This document shows, piece by piece, positions 17,519 to 27,486 of a stretch of DNA of 64,000 nucleotides. A program made the translations under genes and the position numbers. The DNA lies in contig NZ_PRDW01000005.1 of the NCBI RefSeq assembly GCF_002927045.1, positions 124,001-188,000 on the forward strand. The letters are read 5' to 3'. The stretch is from Mycetohabitans endofungorum (GTDB lineage: Bacteria; Pseudomonadota; Gammaproteobacteria; Burkholderiales; Burkholderiaceae). The first letter of the stretch is position 1. Each line of letters opens with the position of its first letter. Below the pieces are notes generated by a model. The model worked only from the letters and a program-made list of their open reading frames with translations, had not been told where the DNA came from and searched no databases.

Positions 17519-18949
17519 TCATGCGAGCAGTATGTCCGGGCGCCATTCGATCCGCACCCGGCCGCCGCCCGCAACGTTAGGATCGACGCCCAGCCCGGGC
17601 ACCCACAGCAACGTGTCGCCGACGAACAACAGCGGGACATCGCGTCGCCAAGCCGGCACCGCCGCCTCTTGGAAAAGGTTCTTCAACGTGCGCAGCGGCC
17701 CGCCGGCGCGCAAGCGCATGCGTTCGCCGCCGCGCCGGCCGCGTACCATGAGCGGCGCGCATTCGAGAACGCTGCGCTGCACCCCCTGTTCATCGTCGGC
17801 TCCACACGGCACGAAAACGATCGATCCCCGCCACGCCGGCAGCCGCCAGACCGACTGGCCCGACCATCGCAACTCGGCGCTCGGCGGCATCGCGTCATGG
17901 CTGGCCGCCCCGTCATCCTGGCGCTCCCACCAGACCCGGTTGCGATACAGGCGCAGGCAATGTTTGTCGTGCTCGATCCGCAGCGCTGCATCGTCGCCGG
18001 CCTCACGCAATTGGCGCAGTATTTCGTCGACGCGCGCTGCGGATGCCGTCGCCAGCCCCGCCTTGCGCATCCAGAAGCGCAGCAGATTTACCGCGCGCTC
18101 ATGACTGAGTTCAACCAGCGCACGCCGCGATAACGTTGGTTCCGCGGGTGCCGGGGCATCGGATCGCTTCACGACGGCGGCACGCCGGCTGGCGAACATA
18201 CATGCACGCAGATCGATCATGGCCAAGTCCTCGAGCAGACGCTGCGCGGCAGCGGCATGCCGGGCCGTTCGCGCCAGCGCGTCGCGATACCCGGGAAAAT
18301 GAACGGCCAGTGTCGGCGTCACATGCCGCCGCACCGCATTGCGCGCATACCGGGTGTCTGCATTGGATTCATCGTCGATCCAGCGCAGTGCATGCTGACG
18401 CGCATACGCGTCGAGAGAAGCCCGCAGTACCGACAATAAAGGTCGCACGTGAATGAGCCCGTTCGGCAGCAAGCGATGCAGCGGCATCGCGGCGAGCCCA
18501 GGCAGCCCCGCGCCACGCAGCAATTGCAGCAGCACGGTCTCGGCTTGATCGTCCGCGTGATGGCCAAGCCACAGCACGCGCACGCGATGAGCCACGCACA
18601 TCTGCTCGAGCGCTGCATAGCGGGCGTCACGCGCAAGCGCTTCGACACTGTGCTGCGGCGTGCGCGCGATCGCGACGGCGCGGCAATCGAAAACAACATC
18701 GAGCCGGCACGCCACATCGGCGCAATGGCTGCGCCAGGCATCGGCATGAGGACTGAGCCCGTGATGAACGTGCAACGCGACACACCGGCCCGCGCCCAGC
18801 ACGCGGGTCGCCGCATGCAGCAGCACCGTGGAATCGATGCCCCCGCTGAAAGCGATCGCAACGGACTCACCGCGATGCAGCGCCGTGGCCTGAGCTGCCA
18901 CCGCCCCGAGAACCAGACGCTCGACCGATGATTCGTCCGCACTCGTCAT
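17519..18949 (-). CDS. tilS: tRNA(Ile)-lysidine synthase
   Basis: This 476-residue ATP-dependent enzyme converts C34 of tRNA-Ile2 (CAU) to lysidine so that it reads AUA. The PP-loop SGGIDS lies at residues 35-40 and is followed by VALHVHHGLSPHAD and LGHHADDQAETVLLQLLRG, the core N-type ATP pyrophosphatase motifs. The C-terminal part carries the TilS-specific domains, ending with GGERMRLRAGGPLRTLKNLF then VPAWRRD. The ATG at 18949 is preferred over a GTG at 18988 because it begins just before the conserved region. It follows accA by about 45 bases and is probably cotranscribed. Confidence 0.94.
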   Translation of the reverse strand: MTSADESSVERLVLGAVAAQATALHRGESVAIAFSGGIDSTVLLHAATRVLGAGRCVALHVHHGLSPHADAWRSHCADVACRLDVVFDCRAVAIARTPQHSVEALARDARYAALEQMCVAHRVRVLWLGHHADDQAETVLLQLLRGAGLPGLAAMPLHRLLPNGLIHVRPLLSVLRASLDAYARQHALRWIDDESNADTRYARNAVRRHVTPTLAVHFPGYRDALARTARHAAAAQRLLEDLAMIDLRACMFASRRAAVVKRSDAPAPAEPTLSRRALVELSHERAVNLLRFWMRKAGLATASAARVDEILRQLREAGDDAALRIEHDKHCLRLYRNRVWWERQDDGAASHDAMPPSAELRWSGQSVWRLPAWRGSIVFVPCGADDEQGVQRSVLECAPLMVRGRRGGERMRLRAGGPLRTLKNLFQEAAVPAWRRDVPLLFVGDTLLWVPGLGVDPNVAGGGRVRIEWRPDILLA

Positions 18950-18995
18950 CCGCTTACCCGTATGGATGCCACCTGGCGCGTGCCGCACCGCGCCG

Positions 18996-19967
18996 TTAGT
19001 TGCCGAACGGGCCGGCCTTGTATTTGCCGTAGTTCATCAGCCGCTCGAAGCGGCGGGCACACAGATCGTTTGAACTCATGCCCTGGAACTGTCGCAGCGA
19101 GTCGGCCAGCGCACGGCGCAGCATCGCAGCCATGCCTTTTGGATCCCGGTGTGCACCACCCAGCGGCTCGTTGACGATCTTATCGATCAGACCGAGCGCC
19201 TTGAGCCGGTGCGCGGTCAAGCCCAGCGCCTCCGCCGCCTCGGGCGCCTTTGCCGCACTCTTCCATAGGATCGACGCGCACCCTTCCGGCGAAATCACCG
19301 AATAGGTCGAGAACTGCAGCATCAACACGCTGTCGGCGACGGCAATGGCCAACGCGCCGCCGGAGCCGCCTTCGCCAATGATCGTCGCGATCGTCGGCAC
19401 TTTCAACTCGGCCATTACATAAAGATTGCGACCGATTGCTTCGGACTGGCCACGCTCCTCGGCGCCCACGCCCGGATACGCACCCGGCGTGTCGATGAAC
19501 GTGAAAATTGGCAAGTTAAATTTCTCGGCCACCCGCATTAGTCGCTCAGCCTTGCGATAGCCTTCCGGACGCGACATGCCGAAGTTGCGCAACGCGCGCT
19601 CCTTCGTGTCGCGTCCCTTCTGCTGGCCGATCACCATGCACGGATGACCATTGAAGCGTGCCAGGCCACCGATGATCGACAGGTCATCGGCAAACGATCG
19701 GTCACCGTGCAATTCGTGGAAATCCGTGAACAACTCGTTCACATAGTCGAGCGTATAGGGGCGCTGTGGATGCCGCGCGATCTGCGATACCTGCCAAGGC
19801 GACAGGTGCGCATACAGGTCTTTCGTCAGTTGCTGGCTTTTCTTGGACAGCCGCTCGATCTCTTCCGAAATATCGACGGCCGAATCGTCCTGCACGAAGC
19901 GCAATTCTTCGATTTTTGCTTCGAGCTCCGCGATCGGCTGCTCGAAATCCAGAAAGGTGGTCTTCAT
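18996..19967 (-). CDS. accA: Acetyl-CoA carboxylase carboxyltransferase subunit alpha
   Basis: A 323-residue subunit that, with AccD, transfers CO2 from carboxybiotin to acetyl-CoA, making malonyl-CoA for fatty acid synthesis. It shows the expected [21 protein letters not shown]-terminal helix, [20 protein letters not shown], the oxyanion/CoA region [20 protein letters not shown], and [15 protein letters not shown]. Length is as for other proteobacterial AccA. It lies between alkA and tilS on the same strand. Confidence 0.97.
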   Translation of the reverse strand: MKTTFLDFEQPIAELEAKIEELRFVQDDSAVDISEEIERLSKKSQQLTKDLYAHLSPWQVSQIARHPQRPYTLDYVNELFTDFHELHGDRSFADDLSIIGGLARFNGHPCMVIGQQKGRDTKERALRNFGMSRPEGYRKAERLMRVAEKFNLPIFTFIDTPGAYPGVGAEERGQSEAIGRNLYVMAELKVPTIATIIGEGGSGGALAIAVADSVLMLQFSTYSVISPEGCASILWKSAAKAPEAAEALGLTAHRLKALGLIDKIVNEPLGGAHRDPKGMAAMLRRALADSLRQFQGMSSNDLCARRFERLMNYGKYKAGPFGN

Positions 19968-20127
19968 TTGTTCGAATCCTTGAACTATCCGGCAGCGCGT
20001 ATTCTAACCGCGTGTTGCACTACTGGAACCGGCTTTGAACTATCGCATCGGCGTTTTGATAGTTGCCGGTGCGATGCCGAAAGCGGACATTACGCCACCA
20101 TGCCCGACTCGCGCCCGATGGCGCGGG

Positions 20128-20988
20128 TTAAGCCTGCGCGCTCAACGGTTCCAGACTGCGCCACATGTACCACGTCGCGACAGTACGCCACGGCTCCCAA
20201 TTCGCCGCGACTTCCCTGGCTTCGCTGCGCGTGACCGGCTCGCCGCTGAAATAATTGACACTGATCGCACGGATCAGCCCGAGGTCATCCAGCGGCAGCA
20301 CGTTCGGGCGCATCAGGTTGAAAATCAGAAACATCTCGGCGGTCCAGCGGCCAATTCCGCGTATCTGCGTGAGCTCGCCAATGACCGCTTCGTCATCCAT
20401 CGACGCCCATGATGCGATATGCAGCGCGCCGGACGTAAAATGCTGCGCGAGGTCGAGGATGTACTCCGACTTGCGCTTGGATAATCCGCACTCGATCAAT
20501 CGCGGCTGCCCAAGCTTCACAATGCGCGACGGCGCAATCGACGGACATGCGGCCACAAGCCGTGCCCATATCGCCTGCGCGGCGCCGACCGAGATCTGCT
20601 GGCCGACGATGGAGCGGGCAAGCGTCACAAACGGATCGCCGCGCGCCATCAGGTGAACAGGCCCAAACTGCGGAATCAACTTTTTCAGTATACGATCGCG
20701 GCGGACCAGGTCCGCGCACGCACGGTCCCAATATTCGGGTCGCGACACGGCGGCCCCCCGCTCCTGCGATGCGGCCGGGACCGACGCCTCGGATGCTGGG
20801 GCAGTCGCCTTGCGCGCCGGCTCCGCGTTCGAGGCTGCACGAGCGACGTGGCGCAGCGTAGCGTCTTCTTCAAGCCCATTGGCGCGCGCCACACGCGCAC
20901 GGGCAGCGCCGCGCTTTGCCGCCGCTGTCGCCGCATCCGGCGGCGCTTTCGCCTCAGTGCTGCGCGCCGCTCTCTTGGCCGTTGCCAT
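20128..20988 (-). CDS. DNA-3-methyladenine glycosylase II (HhH-GPD)
   Basis: A 286-residue base-excision glycosylase of the HhH-GPD superfamily that removes 3-methyladenine and related alkylated bases. The helix-hairpin-helix ELTQIRGIGRWTAEMFLIF lies at about residues 205-222, and LPLDDLGL contains the catalytic Asp (D234 or D235). The catalytic part covers residues 85-286; the first ~85 residues are Ala/Lys/Arg-rich and low in complexity, longer than usual. The start is fixed by a GGAGG site 5 nt before the ATG at 20988. It is downstream of cysS on the same strand. Confidence 0.9.
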   Translation of the reverse strand: MATAKRAARSTEAKAPPDAATAAAKRGAARARVARANGLEEDATLRHVARAASNAEPARKATAPASEASVPAASQERGAAVSRPEYWDRACADLVRRDRILKKLIPQFGPVHLMARGDPFVTLARSIVGQQISVGAAQAIWARLVAACPSIAPSRIVKLGQPRLIECGLSKRKSEYILDLAQHFTSGALHIASWASMDDEAVIGELTQIRGIGRWTAEMFLIFNLMRPNVLPLDDLGLIRAISVNYFSGEPVTRSEAREVAANWEPWRTVATWYMWRSLEPLSAQA

Positions 20989-21029
20989 CTCGCCTCCTGA
21001 CTGCGGACTCATGCCGACGCCGCCGCGCT

Positions 21030-22430
21030 TCACACGCGTCGCCATTCGGTCGTTCCGCCCGGTTTGTCTTCGAGCACGACACCGGCATCGAGCAATGCCG
21101 CCCGGATCCGGTCTGCTTCGGCATAGTTCTTCGCGTGCTTGGCCTGCGCACGGGCTTCGATTTGTTCGTCGATCTGTGCGGCATCGAGCTGTGCAAGCCC
21201 ATCCGCAGCGGGCGCGCGCCCCTGTAGATACTCGCGCGGATCGCGCCCGAGCATACCCAGTACGCCGGCTAGCCCCTTGAGCTGGCGCGCCAGCGCGGGA
21301 TCGCCGGTACGGTTCAAGTCTGTGACCAAGTCGAATAACGTCGCGAACGCAACTGGTGTGTTGAAATCGTCGTTCATCGCGGCCCGGAATGCCGCCGCAT
21401 GACGCTCGCTCCAGTCCAGCGCGCGATCGTCCGGCGCGACATCCTTGAGCGCCGTATAGAGCCGTGTGAGCGCCGCGCGCGCGTCGTCCAGATGCGGATC
21501 ACTATAATTCAGCGGCGAGCGATAATGCGCACGCAGGATCAGCATTCGGATCACTTCGCCGTCATAGCGCTGCAACACGTCGCGCAGCGTGAAAAAGTTG
21601 CCAAGCGATTTCGACATCTTCTCGTTGTCGACGTTGACAAACCCGTTGTGCAACCAGTAGTTGACGAAATGCTGGCCGGTCGCGCCCTCGCTCTGCGCGA
21701 TCTCATTCTCGTGGTGAGGGAATTGCAGATCCTGCCCGCCACCGTGGATGTCGAACCGTTCGCCGAGCAACGCACAACTCATTGCCGAGCACTCAATGTG
21801 CCAGCCCGGCCGCCCTCGCCCCCATTTCGAATCCCAGCCGGTGTCGGGCGGCTCACCCTCCTTGAAACGCTTCCACAGCACGAAATCGAGCGGGTCCTCC
21901 TTAGCGTCGTTCTGCGCAACGCGCTCGCCCGCGCGTAGGTCTTCGAGCGACTTGCCGGACAACTGGCCGTATCCGGCAAACTTGCGCACCGAATAATTGA
22001 CGTCGCCATCACGGCCCTGGTACGCATAGCCGTTGCGCTCGAGCGCGTCGATCATGCCCAGCATCTGCGCAATGAATTGCGTGGCGCGCGGCTCATGGTC
22101 CGGGCGTTGGATGTTCAGCGCCGCCTCGTCCTCGTGCATCGCCTCGATGAAGCGCTCGGTCAGCGCGCGGATCGGCTCGCCGTTGTCCACCGCGCGACGA
22201 ATGATTTTGTCGTCGATGTCGGTGATGTTACGCACATAGGTGACACGATAGCCGAGCGTGCGCAGCCATCGCTGGATCATGTCGAACACGACCATCAGTC
22301 GACCATGACCGACGTGGCAATAGTCGTAGACGGTCATACCACACACGTACATGCGTACTTCGCCGTCGTGCAGCGGAACGAAGGTCTCTTTGTTGCGACT
22401 GAGCGTATTGTATAGACGGAGCTGATCCAT
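21030..22430 (-). CDS. cysS: Cysteine--tRNA ligase
   Basis: A 466-residue class I synthetase that charges tRNA-Cys. The start [15 protein letters not shown] is followed by the zinc Cys in [10 protein letters not shown], the HIGH-type motif [18 protein letters not shown] and HHENE zinc ligands, and [10 protein letters not shown]. The C-terminal DALR-like helical domain (residues about 330-466) is present. The start used is the ATG at 22430, where the family begins; the frame runs on upstream without family similarity. Divergent from the TPR gene. Confidence 0.96.
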   Translation of the reverse strand: MDQLRLYNTLSRNKETFVPLHDGEVRMYVCGMTVYDYCHVGHGRLMVVFDMIQRWLRTLGYRVTYVRNITDIDDKIIRRAVDNGEPIRALTERFIEAMHEDEAALNIQRPDHEPRATQFIAQMLGMIDALERNGYAYQGRDGDVNYSVRKFAGYGQLSGKSLEDLRAGERVAQNDAKEDPLDFVLWKRFKEGEPPDTGWDSKWGRGRPGWHIECSAMSCALLGERFDIHGGGQDLQFPHHENEIAQSEGATGQHFVNYWLHNGFVNVDNEKMSKSLGNFFTLRDVLQRYDGEVIRMLILRAHYRSPLNYSDPHLDDARAALTRLYTALKDVAPDDRALDWSERHAAAFRAAMNDDFNTPVAFATLFDLVTDLNRTGDPALARQLKGLAGVLGMLGRDPREYLQGRAPAADGLAQLDAAQIDEQIEARAQAKHAKNYAEADRIRAALLDAGVVLEDKPGGTTEWRRV

Positions 22431-22664
22431 AGGAAAACGTTGCGTGTGCCGAGCGCTGCCAAACGCAGCCGGCCGCGACACTCACGCAGTACGCCACCCG
22501 CTTCGCGCGAGGGCGACGTACGGCCGCCGACGTGATTCGTTCGGGGAGTCGACTGGGTCGGATGCGACCGCGAGTGGCGCGAAGACCGTTGACTGTTCTT
22601 GTTCTCGGGAACAGCCGGACGTTTTGTTAGAATGGACTGAAGTATAACACCGTGAAAAGAGCCT

Positions 22665-23414
22665 ATGAACACGACCCGCGGTCGCATCGCGCTTGCGGCA
22701 ATGAGCTTCTTGTTCGCCGCCGGCACAACGCACGCGCAGGTTTCGCCCGCCGTCGCCGACGGCACGCCCGAAATCGACACCGCGATCGCGCAGCACGACT
22801 GGACCGGCGTGCTCAAGCAACTCGACGAGCGCGTGCGCTCGCACCCGCGCGATGCGCAGGCACGCTTCAAGCGTGCCAATGTGCTCGCGCAGTTGGGCCG
22901 CGACGACGACGCGATGACCGCGTACACGGCGCTCACACAGACCTATCCGGAATTGCCCGAGCCGTACAATAACCTGGCCGCGCTGTATGCGAAGCGCGGC
23001 AAACTGGACGAAGCCCGCGTGGCGCTCGAGACGGCGGTGCGCGCCAGTCCCGGCTATGCGCTCGCGCAAGCCAACCTGGGCGATCTCTACCTGCGACTGG
23101 CGGCGGAGTCGTTCAAGCGCGCCAGCGCGCTCGATCCACGTGATGCGTATTCGGCGCAGCGCAGCCGGCAGATCGTGCAACTGGTGAGCCCGCCGGCGCA
23201 CGCCGACGCACGGCCTGGCGCAGCCGATGCACGGCCTAGCGCCGCTGATGCACTGCATAGCAGCAACGGCGATGCGCCGGCCGGACGCGCGGCAGCGGTG
23301 CCGACCACGCCGCCGCCGCAGGACGCGACGCCGAACTTCCCGACGATCGTCCCGGGCACCAGCGCGGCGCCTGCACTCGCGCCCTACATGGCGCCGCAGA
23401 CGACACAACCTTGA
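22665..23414 (+). CDS. Exported tetratricopeptide repeat protein
   Basis: A 249-residue protein with a signal peptide (RIALAAMSFLFAAGTTHAQ). Residues about 40-165 hold three TPR-like units, including ARFKRANVLAQLGRDDDAMT, EPYNNLAALYAKRGKLDEAR and ALAQANLGDLYLRLAAESFK. The C-terminal 75 residues are Ala/Pro/Thr-rich with short repeats (ADARPGAADARPSAADA). Likely a periplasmic scaffold; partner unknown. It leads a plus-strand run with ppiA, ppiB and lpxH. Confidence 0.8.
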   Translation: MNTTRGRIALAAMSFLFAAGTTHAQVSPAVADGTPEIDTAIAQHDWTGVLKQLDERVRSHPRDAQARFKRANVLAQLGRDDDAMTAYTALTQTYPELPEPYNNLAALYAKRGKLDEARVALETAVRASPGYALAQANLGDLYLRLAAESFKRASALDPRDAYSAQRSRQIVQLVSPPAHADARPGAADARPSAADALHSSNGDAPAGRAAAVPTTPPPQDATPNFPTIVPGTSAAPALAPYMAPQTTQP

Positions 23415-23501
23415 TCCATCCGCGCCGTCGCGAGCGTGTTGCGCTGCACGCGGCGCCCAAGGTGTTTTTTCAACCGATGCTCCCAACACAGGAACCGAAA
23501 C

Positions 23502-24098
23502 ATGAAACTGCTGCTGTCTGCCCTGCTTGGCGCGGCGCTCATCGCGTCAGCGCCGGTGCATGCGCAATCCAATGCCGGAACTCGCCAGGTGGACGCAAAC
23601 CATCCGAACGTGCTATTCAAAACGTCGATGGGCGAGGTTCGCGTCGAGCTGTATCCGGAAAAAGCGCCACGCACGGTCGATAATTTCATCAAGTATGTGG
23701 CATCGGGCCAATACAACAACACGATCTTTCATCGCGTCATTCGCGGATTCATGATTCAGGGCGGCGGCTTCACGCCGGAGATGAAGCAAAAGCCCACGCG
23801 GGCGCCGATTCCGCTGGAAAGCCGCAACGGGCTGAAGAACACGACCGGCTCGATCGCGATGGCACGCACCAACGACCCAAACTCGGCGAGCGCCCAGTTC
23901 TTCATCAATACAGTGGATAATCCAAATCTCGATTACCCGAATCCTGACGGCCACGGCTACACAGTATTCGGCAAGGTCATTTCCGGCTTGGACGTCGTCA
24001 AGAAGATCGAGGCGACGCCCACCACCGCGCGCGGCAGCTTTTCGGACGTGCCGCAAAAGCCCATCGTGATCCAATCGGCCACGGTGGTGTCTAAGTAA
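23502..24098 (+). CDS. ppiA: Periplasmic cyclophilin-type peptidyl-prolyl isomerase
   Basis: A 198-residue cyclophilin with a signal peptide (MKLLLSALLGAALIASAPVH, cut after AQ-type site). The domain shows NFIKYVASGQYNNTIFHRVI with the catalytic Arg, [34 protein letters not shown] and [11 protein letters not shown]. It catalyses proline isomerisation in the periplasm. The ATG at 23502 begins the signal peptide, with AGGA just upstream; the frame extends 22 codons further without signal features. It is a paralogue of the next gene. Confidence 0.92.
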   Translation: MKLLLSALLGAALIASAPVHAQSNAGTRQVDANHPNVLFKTSMGEVRVELYPEKAPRTVDNFIKYVASGQYNNTIFHRVIRGFMIQGGGFTPEMKQKPTRAPIPLESRNGLKNTTGSIAMARTNDPNSASAQFFINTVDNPNLDYPNPDGHGYTVFGKVISGLDVVKKIEATPTTARGSFSDVPQKPIVIQSATVVSK

Positions 24099-24161
24099 GA
24101 ACGCCGTTACAGCGCACTTGGACTTAACCCCTCATTCAACCAACACGCACAAGGAACGAAC

Positions 24162-24653
24162 ATGGTCGAACTACACACGAATCACGGCGTCATCAAGCTG
24201 GAGTTGAACGCCGACAAGGCGCCCAAGACGGTCGATAACTTCTTGAACTATGTGAAGAAGGGCCACTATGACAACACGGTGTTTCACCGCGTGATCAACG
24301 GCTTCATGATCCAGGGGGGCGGGTTCGAACCCGGCATGAAGCAAAAGCCAACCGATGCGCCGATCGACAACGAGGCGAACAACGGACTGAAGAACGAGGT
24401 CGGCACGATTGCGATGGCCCGCACCAACGATCCGCATTCGGCGAGCGCCCAGTTCTTCATCAACGTCAACGACAACGACTTCTTGAATCACAGCGCACCG
24501 ACGCCGCAAGGCTGGGGCTACACCGTGTTCGGCAAGGTGGTCGAAGGCATGGACGTGGTCGACAAAATCAAGGCGGTGCGCACCGGCACGCGCGGCTTTC
24601 ACCAGGATGTGCCGCTGGAAGACGTCGTGATCGAAAAGGCCGTCATCGTCTGA
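24162..24653 (+). CDS. ppiB: Cytoplasmic cyclophilin-type peptidyl-prolyl isomerase
   Basis: A 163-residue cyclophilin without a signal peptide, clearly a paralogue of the preceding gene: [20 protein letters not shown] and [20 protein letters not shown], then [20 protein letters not shown]. The catalytic FHRV Arg and the Gln/Phe substrate-pocket residues are kept. An AAGGAACG site precedes the ATG. Located 63 bases after ppiA, so probably cotranscribed. Confidence 0.95.
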   Translation: MVELHTNHGVIKLELNADKAPKTVDNFLNYVKKGHYDNTVFHRVINGFMIQGGGFEPGMKQKPTDAPIDNEANNGLKNEVGTIAMARTNDPHSASAQFFINVNDNDFLNHSAPTPQGWGYTVFGKVVEGMDVVDKIKAVRTGTRGFHQDVPLEDVVIEKAVIV

Positions 24654-24669
24654 GACCGGAACGCGCGCG

Positions 24670-25458
24670 TTGAATCCCGCTGATAACGGCGCCGCGTCGC
24701 GCGCGCTGCTGCTGATATCCGACCTGCATCTGAGCGAGGCGCTGCCGCGCACCGTCGATGCGTTCGAGCATTTCATCCGCGTCACCGCGCGCGATGCCGA
24801 TTCGGTATTCATTCTCGGCGACCTGTTCGAGTATTGGATCGGCGACGACATGCTCGCGTCGCCGTTTGCACGACATATCGCCGAGCTGATGCATACGCTG
24901 TCCGAACGCGGCATCGCGTTGTATGTGATGCACGGCAACCGCGATTTCCTGCTCGGCCGCCGTTTCATGGCGGCTGCGGGCGCAATGCCGCTGCCCGATC
25001 CGTTCGTCATCACCGCCTTTGGCGAGCGCATCGTACTCACGCATGGCGACGCGCTGTGCACGGCCGATGTCGGCTATCAACGATTTCGCCGCATCGCGCG
25101 CACTACAGTCGCGCAGAGCCTATTCCTCGCGCTGCCGTTGCGCTGGCGTGAAAGGGTCGGCGAGAGCATGCGGCGCAAGAGCCTCGCTCGACCGGCGCAA
25201 CCGTCGCCGCGGTATGACGCGACACCCGACGCGCTCGCACGCCTGTTCTCCGCGACCCATACCCGCACGATGATCCATGGCCACACGCATTTGCCCGCCT
25301 GCCATCATCAGCATGGCACCGCGCGCTGGGTGCTGCCGGACTGGGAGCTGGACCATGGTGCGCCGCGTGGCGGCTATCTGAGGATCGACGCAGACGGCAT
25401 CCACGCACTGCCGCTCGATGTCTGCGGCGGCCCGACGCGGGCTATTTGTTCTGAATAA
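24670..25458 (+). CDS. lpxH: UDP-2,3-diacylglucosamine diphosphatase
   Basis: A 262-residue calcineurin-type phosphoesterase that hydrolyses UDP-2,3-diacylglucosamine to lipid X in lipid A synthesis, at the inner membrane surface. Metal-binding motifs are intact: [35 protein letters not shown] and HGHTHLPA. The start is a TTG 17 bases after the ppiB stop; no in-frame ATG lies before the first metal motif. The C-terminus overlaps the convergent cysE gene by 17 bases. Confidence 0.94.
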   Translation: MNPADNGAASRALLLISDLHLSEALPRTVDAFEHFIRVTARDADSVFILGDLFEYWIGDDMLASPFARHIAELMHTLSERGIALYVMHGNRDFLLGRRFMAAAGAMPLPDPFVITAFGERIVLTHGDALCTADVGYQRFRRIARTTVAQSLFLALPLRWRERVGESMRRKSLARPAQPSPRYDATPDALARLFSATHTRTMIHGHTHLPACHHQHGTARWVLPDWELDHGAPRGGYLRIDADGIHALPLDVCGGPTRAICSE

Positions 25459-26239
25459 CCTCGCCGAGCTTACGCAGATCTGCGATGCTAGACTGGCACC
25501 CGTCAAGTTGCTCCAAACGCGCCCCCAGGCGCTCGAGCGCTGCCACCAACTCATCGATCCGACTCGATTGCTGCGCGGCGTGATCGATGAGTCCGTGAAT
25601 GGCTAGCGACATCGGGTCGTCGGCGTTCGGCGTCAGGCCATACGCAGCAAAGGGCTGTTTCAGCGGCATGTCTTCATGCTTGCCGCCCACCCCGTTGACG
25701 GGCGTGGCGCCGGGCGATGGCACGTTGGGCACGATCACGCGCGCCGGATTGCCGACCACCGTCGCCCCGGCGGGCACCGACTTCACCACCACGGCATTGG
25801 ATCCGATCTTCGCGCCCTCGCCGACCGAGAAACCACCGAGCACTTGCGCGTTCGCGCCGACGATCACGCCAGCTTGCAGCGTCGGGTGTCGTTTGGCGCC
25901 GCGCGACAACGACGTGCCCCCCAGCGTGACGCCTTGATAGATCGTGCAATCATCACCCACCTCGGCCGTTTCGCCAATCACCACACCCATCCCGTGATCG
26001 ATGAATACTCGTCGGCCGATGATCGCGCCTGGATGAATCTCGATACCGGTAAAAAACCGCCCTAGGTGCGACACGAAGCGCCCGAGCCAGCGCCACCCCG
26101 CTTGCCAGCAACGGTGCGCGAGCGAGTGGAACAGCAACGCGTGCAACCCAGGGTAACAGGTCAGTACCTCCCAAGTGCTGCGCGCAGCAGGGTCCTTCTG
26201 GCGGATGGCGGCGATGTCTTCGCGAAGTCTGTCAAACAT
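25442..26239 (-). CDS. cysE: Serine O-acetyltransferase
   Basis: A 265-residue enzyme that acetylates serine, the first step to cysteine. N-terminal [20 protein letters not shown] and the helical region ([17 protein letters not shown]) are followed by left-handed beta-helix hexapeptide repeats ([30 protein letters not shown]) with the catalytic His of DHG. The C-terminal ~65 residues form an extra helical tail ([20 protein letters not shown]). A TACAAT -10-like hexamer lies about 30 bases upstream of the ATG. Confidence 0.94.
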   Translation of the reverse strand: MFDRLREDIAAIRQKDPAARSTWEVLTCYPGLHALLFHSLAHRCWQAGWRWLGRFVSHLGRFFTGIEIHPGAIIGRRVFIDHGMGVVIGETAEVGDDCTIYQGVTLGGTSLSRGAKRHPTLQAGVIVGANAQVLGGFSVGEGAKIGSNAVVVKSVPAGATVVGNPARVIVPNVPSPGATPVNGVGGKHEDMPLKQPFAAYGLTPNADDPMSLAIHGLIDHAAQQSSRIDELVAALERLGARLEQLDGCQSSIADLRKLGEVIQNK

Positions 26240-26315
26240 GGCGACTCACAGAGCATAAGCGGGTCATTGTATTGAGATTTCGCACCGGCAGCGCGCCAGA
26301 TCCGACACGCGGCCA

Positions 26316-27272
26316 CTACCGATCGTCGCTACGCAAGCCCTGCGACTTCAGCAGGATATGCTTGGCGATACCCCGCACGATATTGACTTCCTCGCGCTCC
26401 AGGCCGGCCCGCGCAAACAACCGGCGCAACCGCGGCATCAGCTTCTTCGGGCTGGCGGGATCGAGGAAATCCAGCGCGATCAGCGCATTCTCCAGATGCA
26501 CGAACATGCGCTCGATTTCGTCGTGTGACGCCAGCGACGAGGCCACGCCGGCGGGCGGCGTCTGCTGCGCGGTGTCCAATAGCGCCAGCCGCAACTCGTA
26601 AGCGAGCACTTGGACCGCCTGCGCGAGGTTCAGCGAGCTGTAGGCGGGATTGGCCGGAATATGTGCCAGCGCGTTGCAGCGCTCGACATCGGCATTGGAC
26701 AACCCCGTGCGCTCGTTGCCAAACACCAGTGCGATATCGCCGGCCGCTGCCAAACCGCGAGCACGCGACGCGAGCGCGCGCGGCGCCAGCGTCGGCGGCC
26801 CCCACTCGCGCTCGCGCGCCGTCAGCGCCACGGACCAGTGCACGCCGGCCAACGCATCGGCCAGGGTGGGCACGACATGCGCGGCCGCTAATACGTCGCC
26901 CGCGCCGCTGGCCATCGCCTGCGCGTCGGGATCGGTGCGTACCGCCTCGAGCCGCGGGGCGACTAACACAAGCCGGGAGAAACCCATCGTCTTCAACGCG
27001 CGGGCCGCCGCGCCGACATTGCCGGGATGGCTTGGCTCGACGAGCACGAAGCGCACCGACGTAAAGCCGCCCGCCAAAGACGTCGAGTCGCCGCGCATGC
27101 GCGAAGGCGTGCCGGCCGAGCGCGAGCCTGCTGGAGACGAGCCTGCTGGAGACGAGCCTGCTGGAGACGAGCCTGCTGGAGACGAGCCTGCTGAGGACGG
27201 GCCTACTGAGGACGGGCCTACTGAGGACGAGCCTGCCAGGGACGAGCCGAGTGGAGTGACACTGTGATTCAC
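26316..27272 (-). CDS. trmJ: tRNA (cytidine/uridine-2'-O-)-methyltransferase TrmJ-like
   Basis: A 318-residue SPOUT methyltransferase that 2'-O-methylates position 32 of some tRNAs. The catalytic domain starts at about residue 72 with VRFVLVEPSHPGNVGAAARA and ends with the trefoil-knot SAM site VFGNERTGLSNADV and PANPAYSSLNLAQAVQVLAY, followed by a helical C-terminus. The first ~55 residues come from a 15-bp repeat array and read as SSPAG units, not part of the fold. If translation began at the internal ATG at 27098, the repeats would lie in the leader; which start is used is uncertain. Confidence 0.9.
   Translation of the reverse strand: MNHSVTPLGSSLAGSSSVGPSSVGPSSAGSSPAGSSPAGSSPAGSSPAGSRSAGTPSRMRGDSTSLAGGFTSVRFVLVEPSHPGNVGAAARALKTMGFSRLVLVAPRLEAVRTDPDAQAMASGAGDVLAAAHVVPTLADALAGVHWSVALTAREREWGPPTLAPRALASRARGLAAAGDIALVFGNERTGLSNADVERCNALAHIPANPAYSSLNLAQAVQVLAYELRLALLDTAQQTPPAGVASSLASHDEIERMFVHLENALIALDFLDPASPKKLMPRLRRLFARAGLEREEVNIVRGIAKHILLKSQGLRSDDR
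27122..27257. repeat. 15-bp tandem repeat in the 5' end of trmJ
   Basis: About nine to ten head-to-tail copies of a 15-bp unit, GACGAGCCTGCTGGA, the first five nearly identical and the later ones changed (GACGGGCCTACTGAG, GACGAGCCTGCCAGG). Read on the minus strand it gives SSPAG/SSVGP pentapeptides at the TrmJ N-terminus. The unit is a multiple of three, so changes in copy number keep the frame. Confidence 0.9.
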
Positions 27273-27486
27273 GGTTCAGATTCGATGACCAAGGACTTCA
27301 ATGGTATCGCGAGTGCGGCGGCACGGAACATGCGCCAACGCGCAGTGACGCTTGCTGATAAAATAACGGAATCATCATGCCGCCGCACGATCGACGTGCT
27401 GGCGCGTGTCGTTCTTGATCAATTCGTCAGCTCTGGCCGCGCGGTATCGCGCCGCGGCAGTTGCCCCGTGCCCAAGGAAAAAGCCC

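Noticed and set aside
16007-18133. A 708-codon plus-strand ORF opposite lysC and tilS
   Set aside because: It is the antisense shadow of two certain genes in GC-rich DNA; its product is Arg/His/Asp-rich and matches no family.
24315-24340. GGTTCGAACCC-like motif as a tRNA T-arm
   Set aside because: It lies inside ppiB and no acceptor or anticodon stem can be built around it.
27122-27257. Tandem repeats as a CRISPR array
   Set aside because: The 15-bp units are contiguous without spacers and lie in frame within trmJ.
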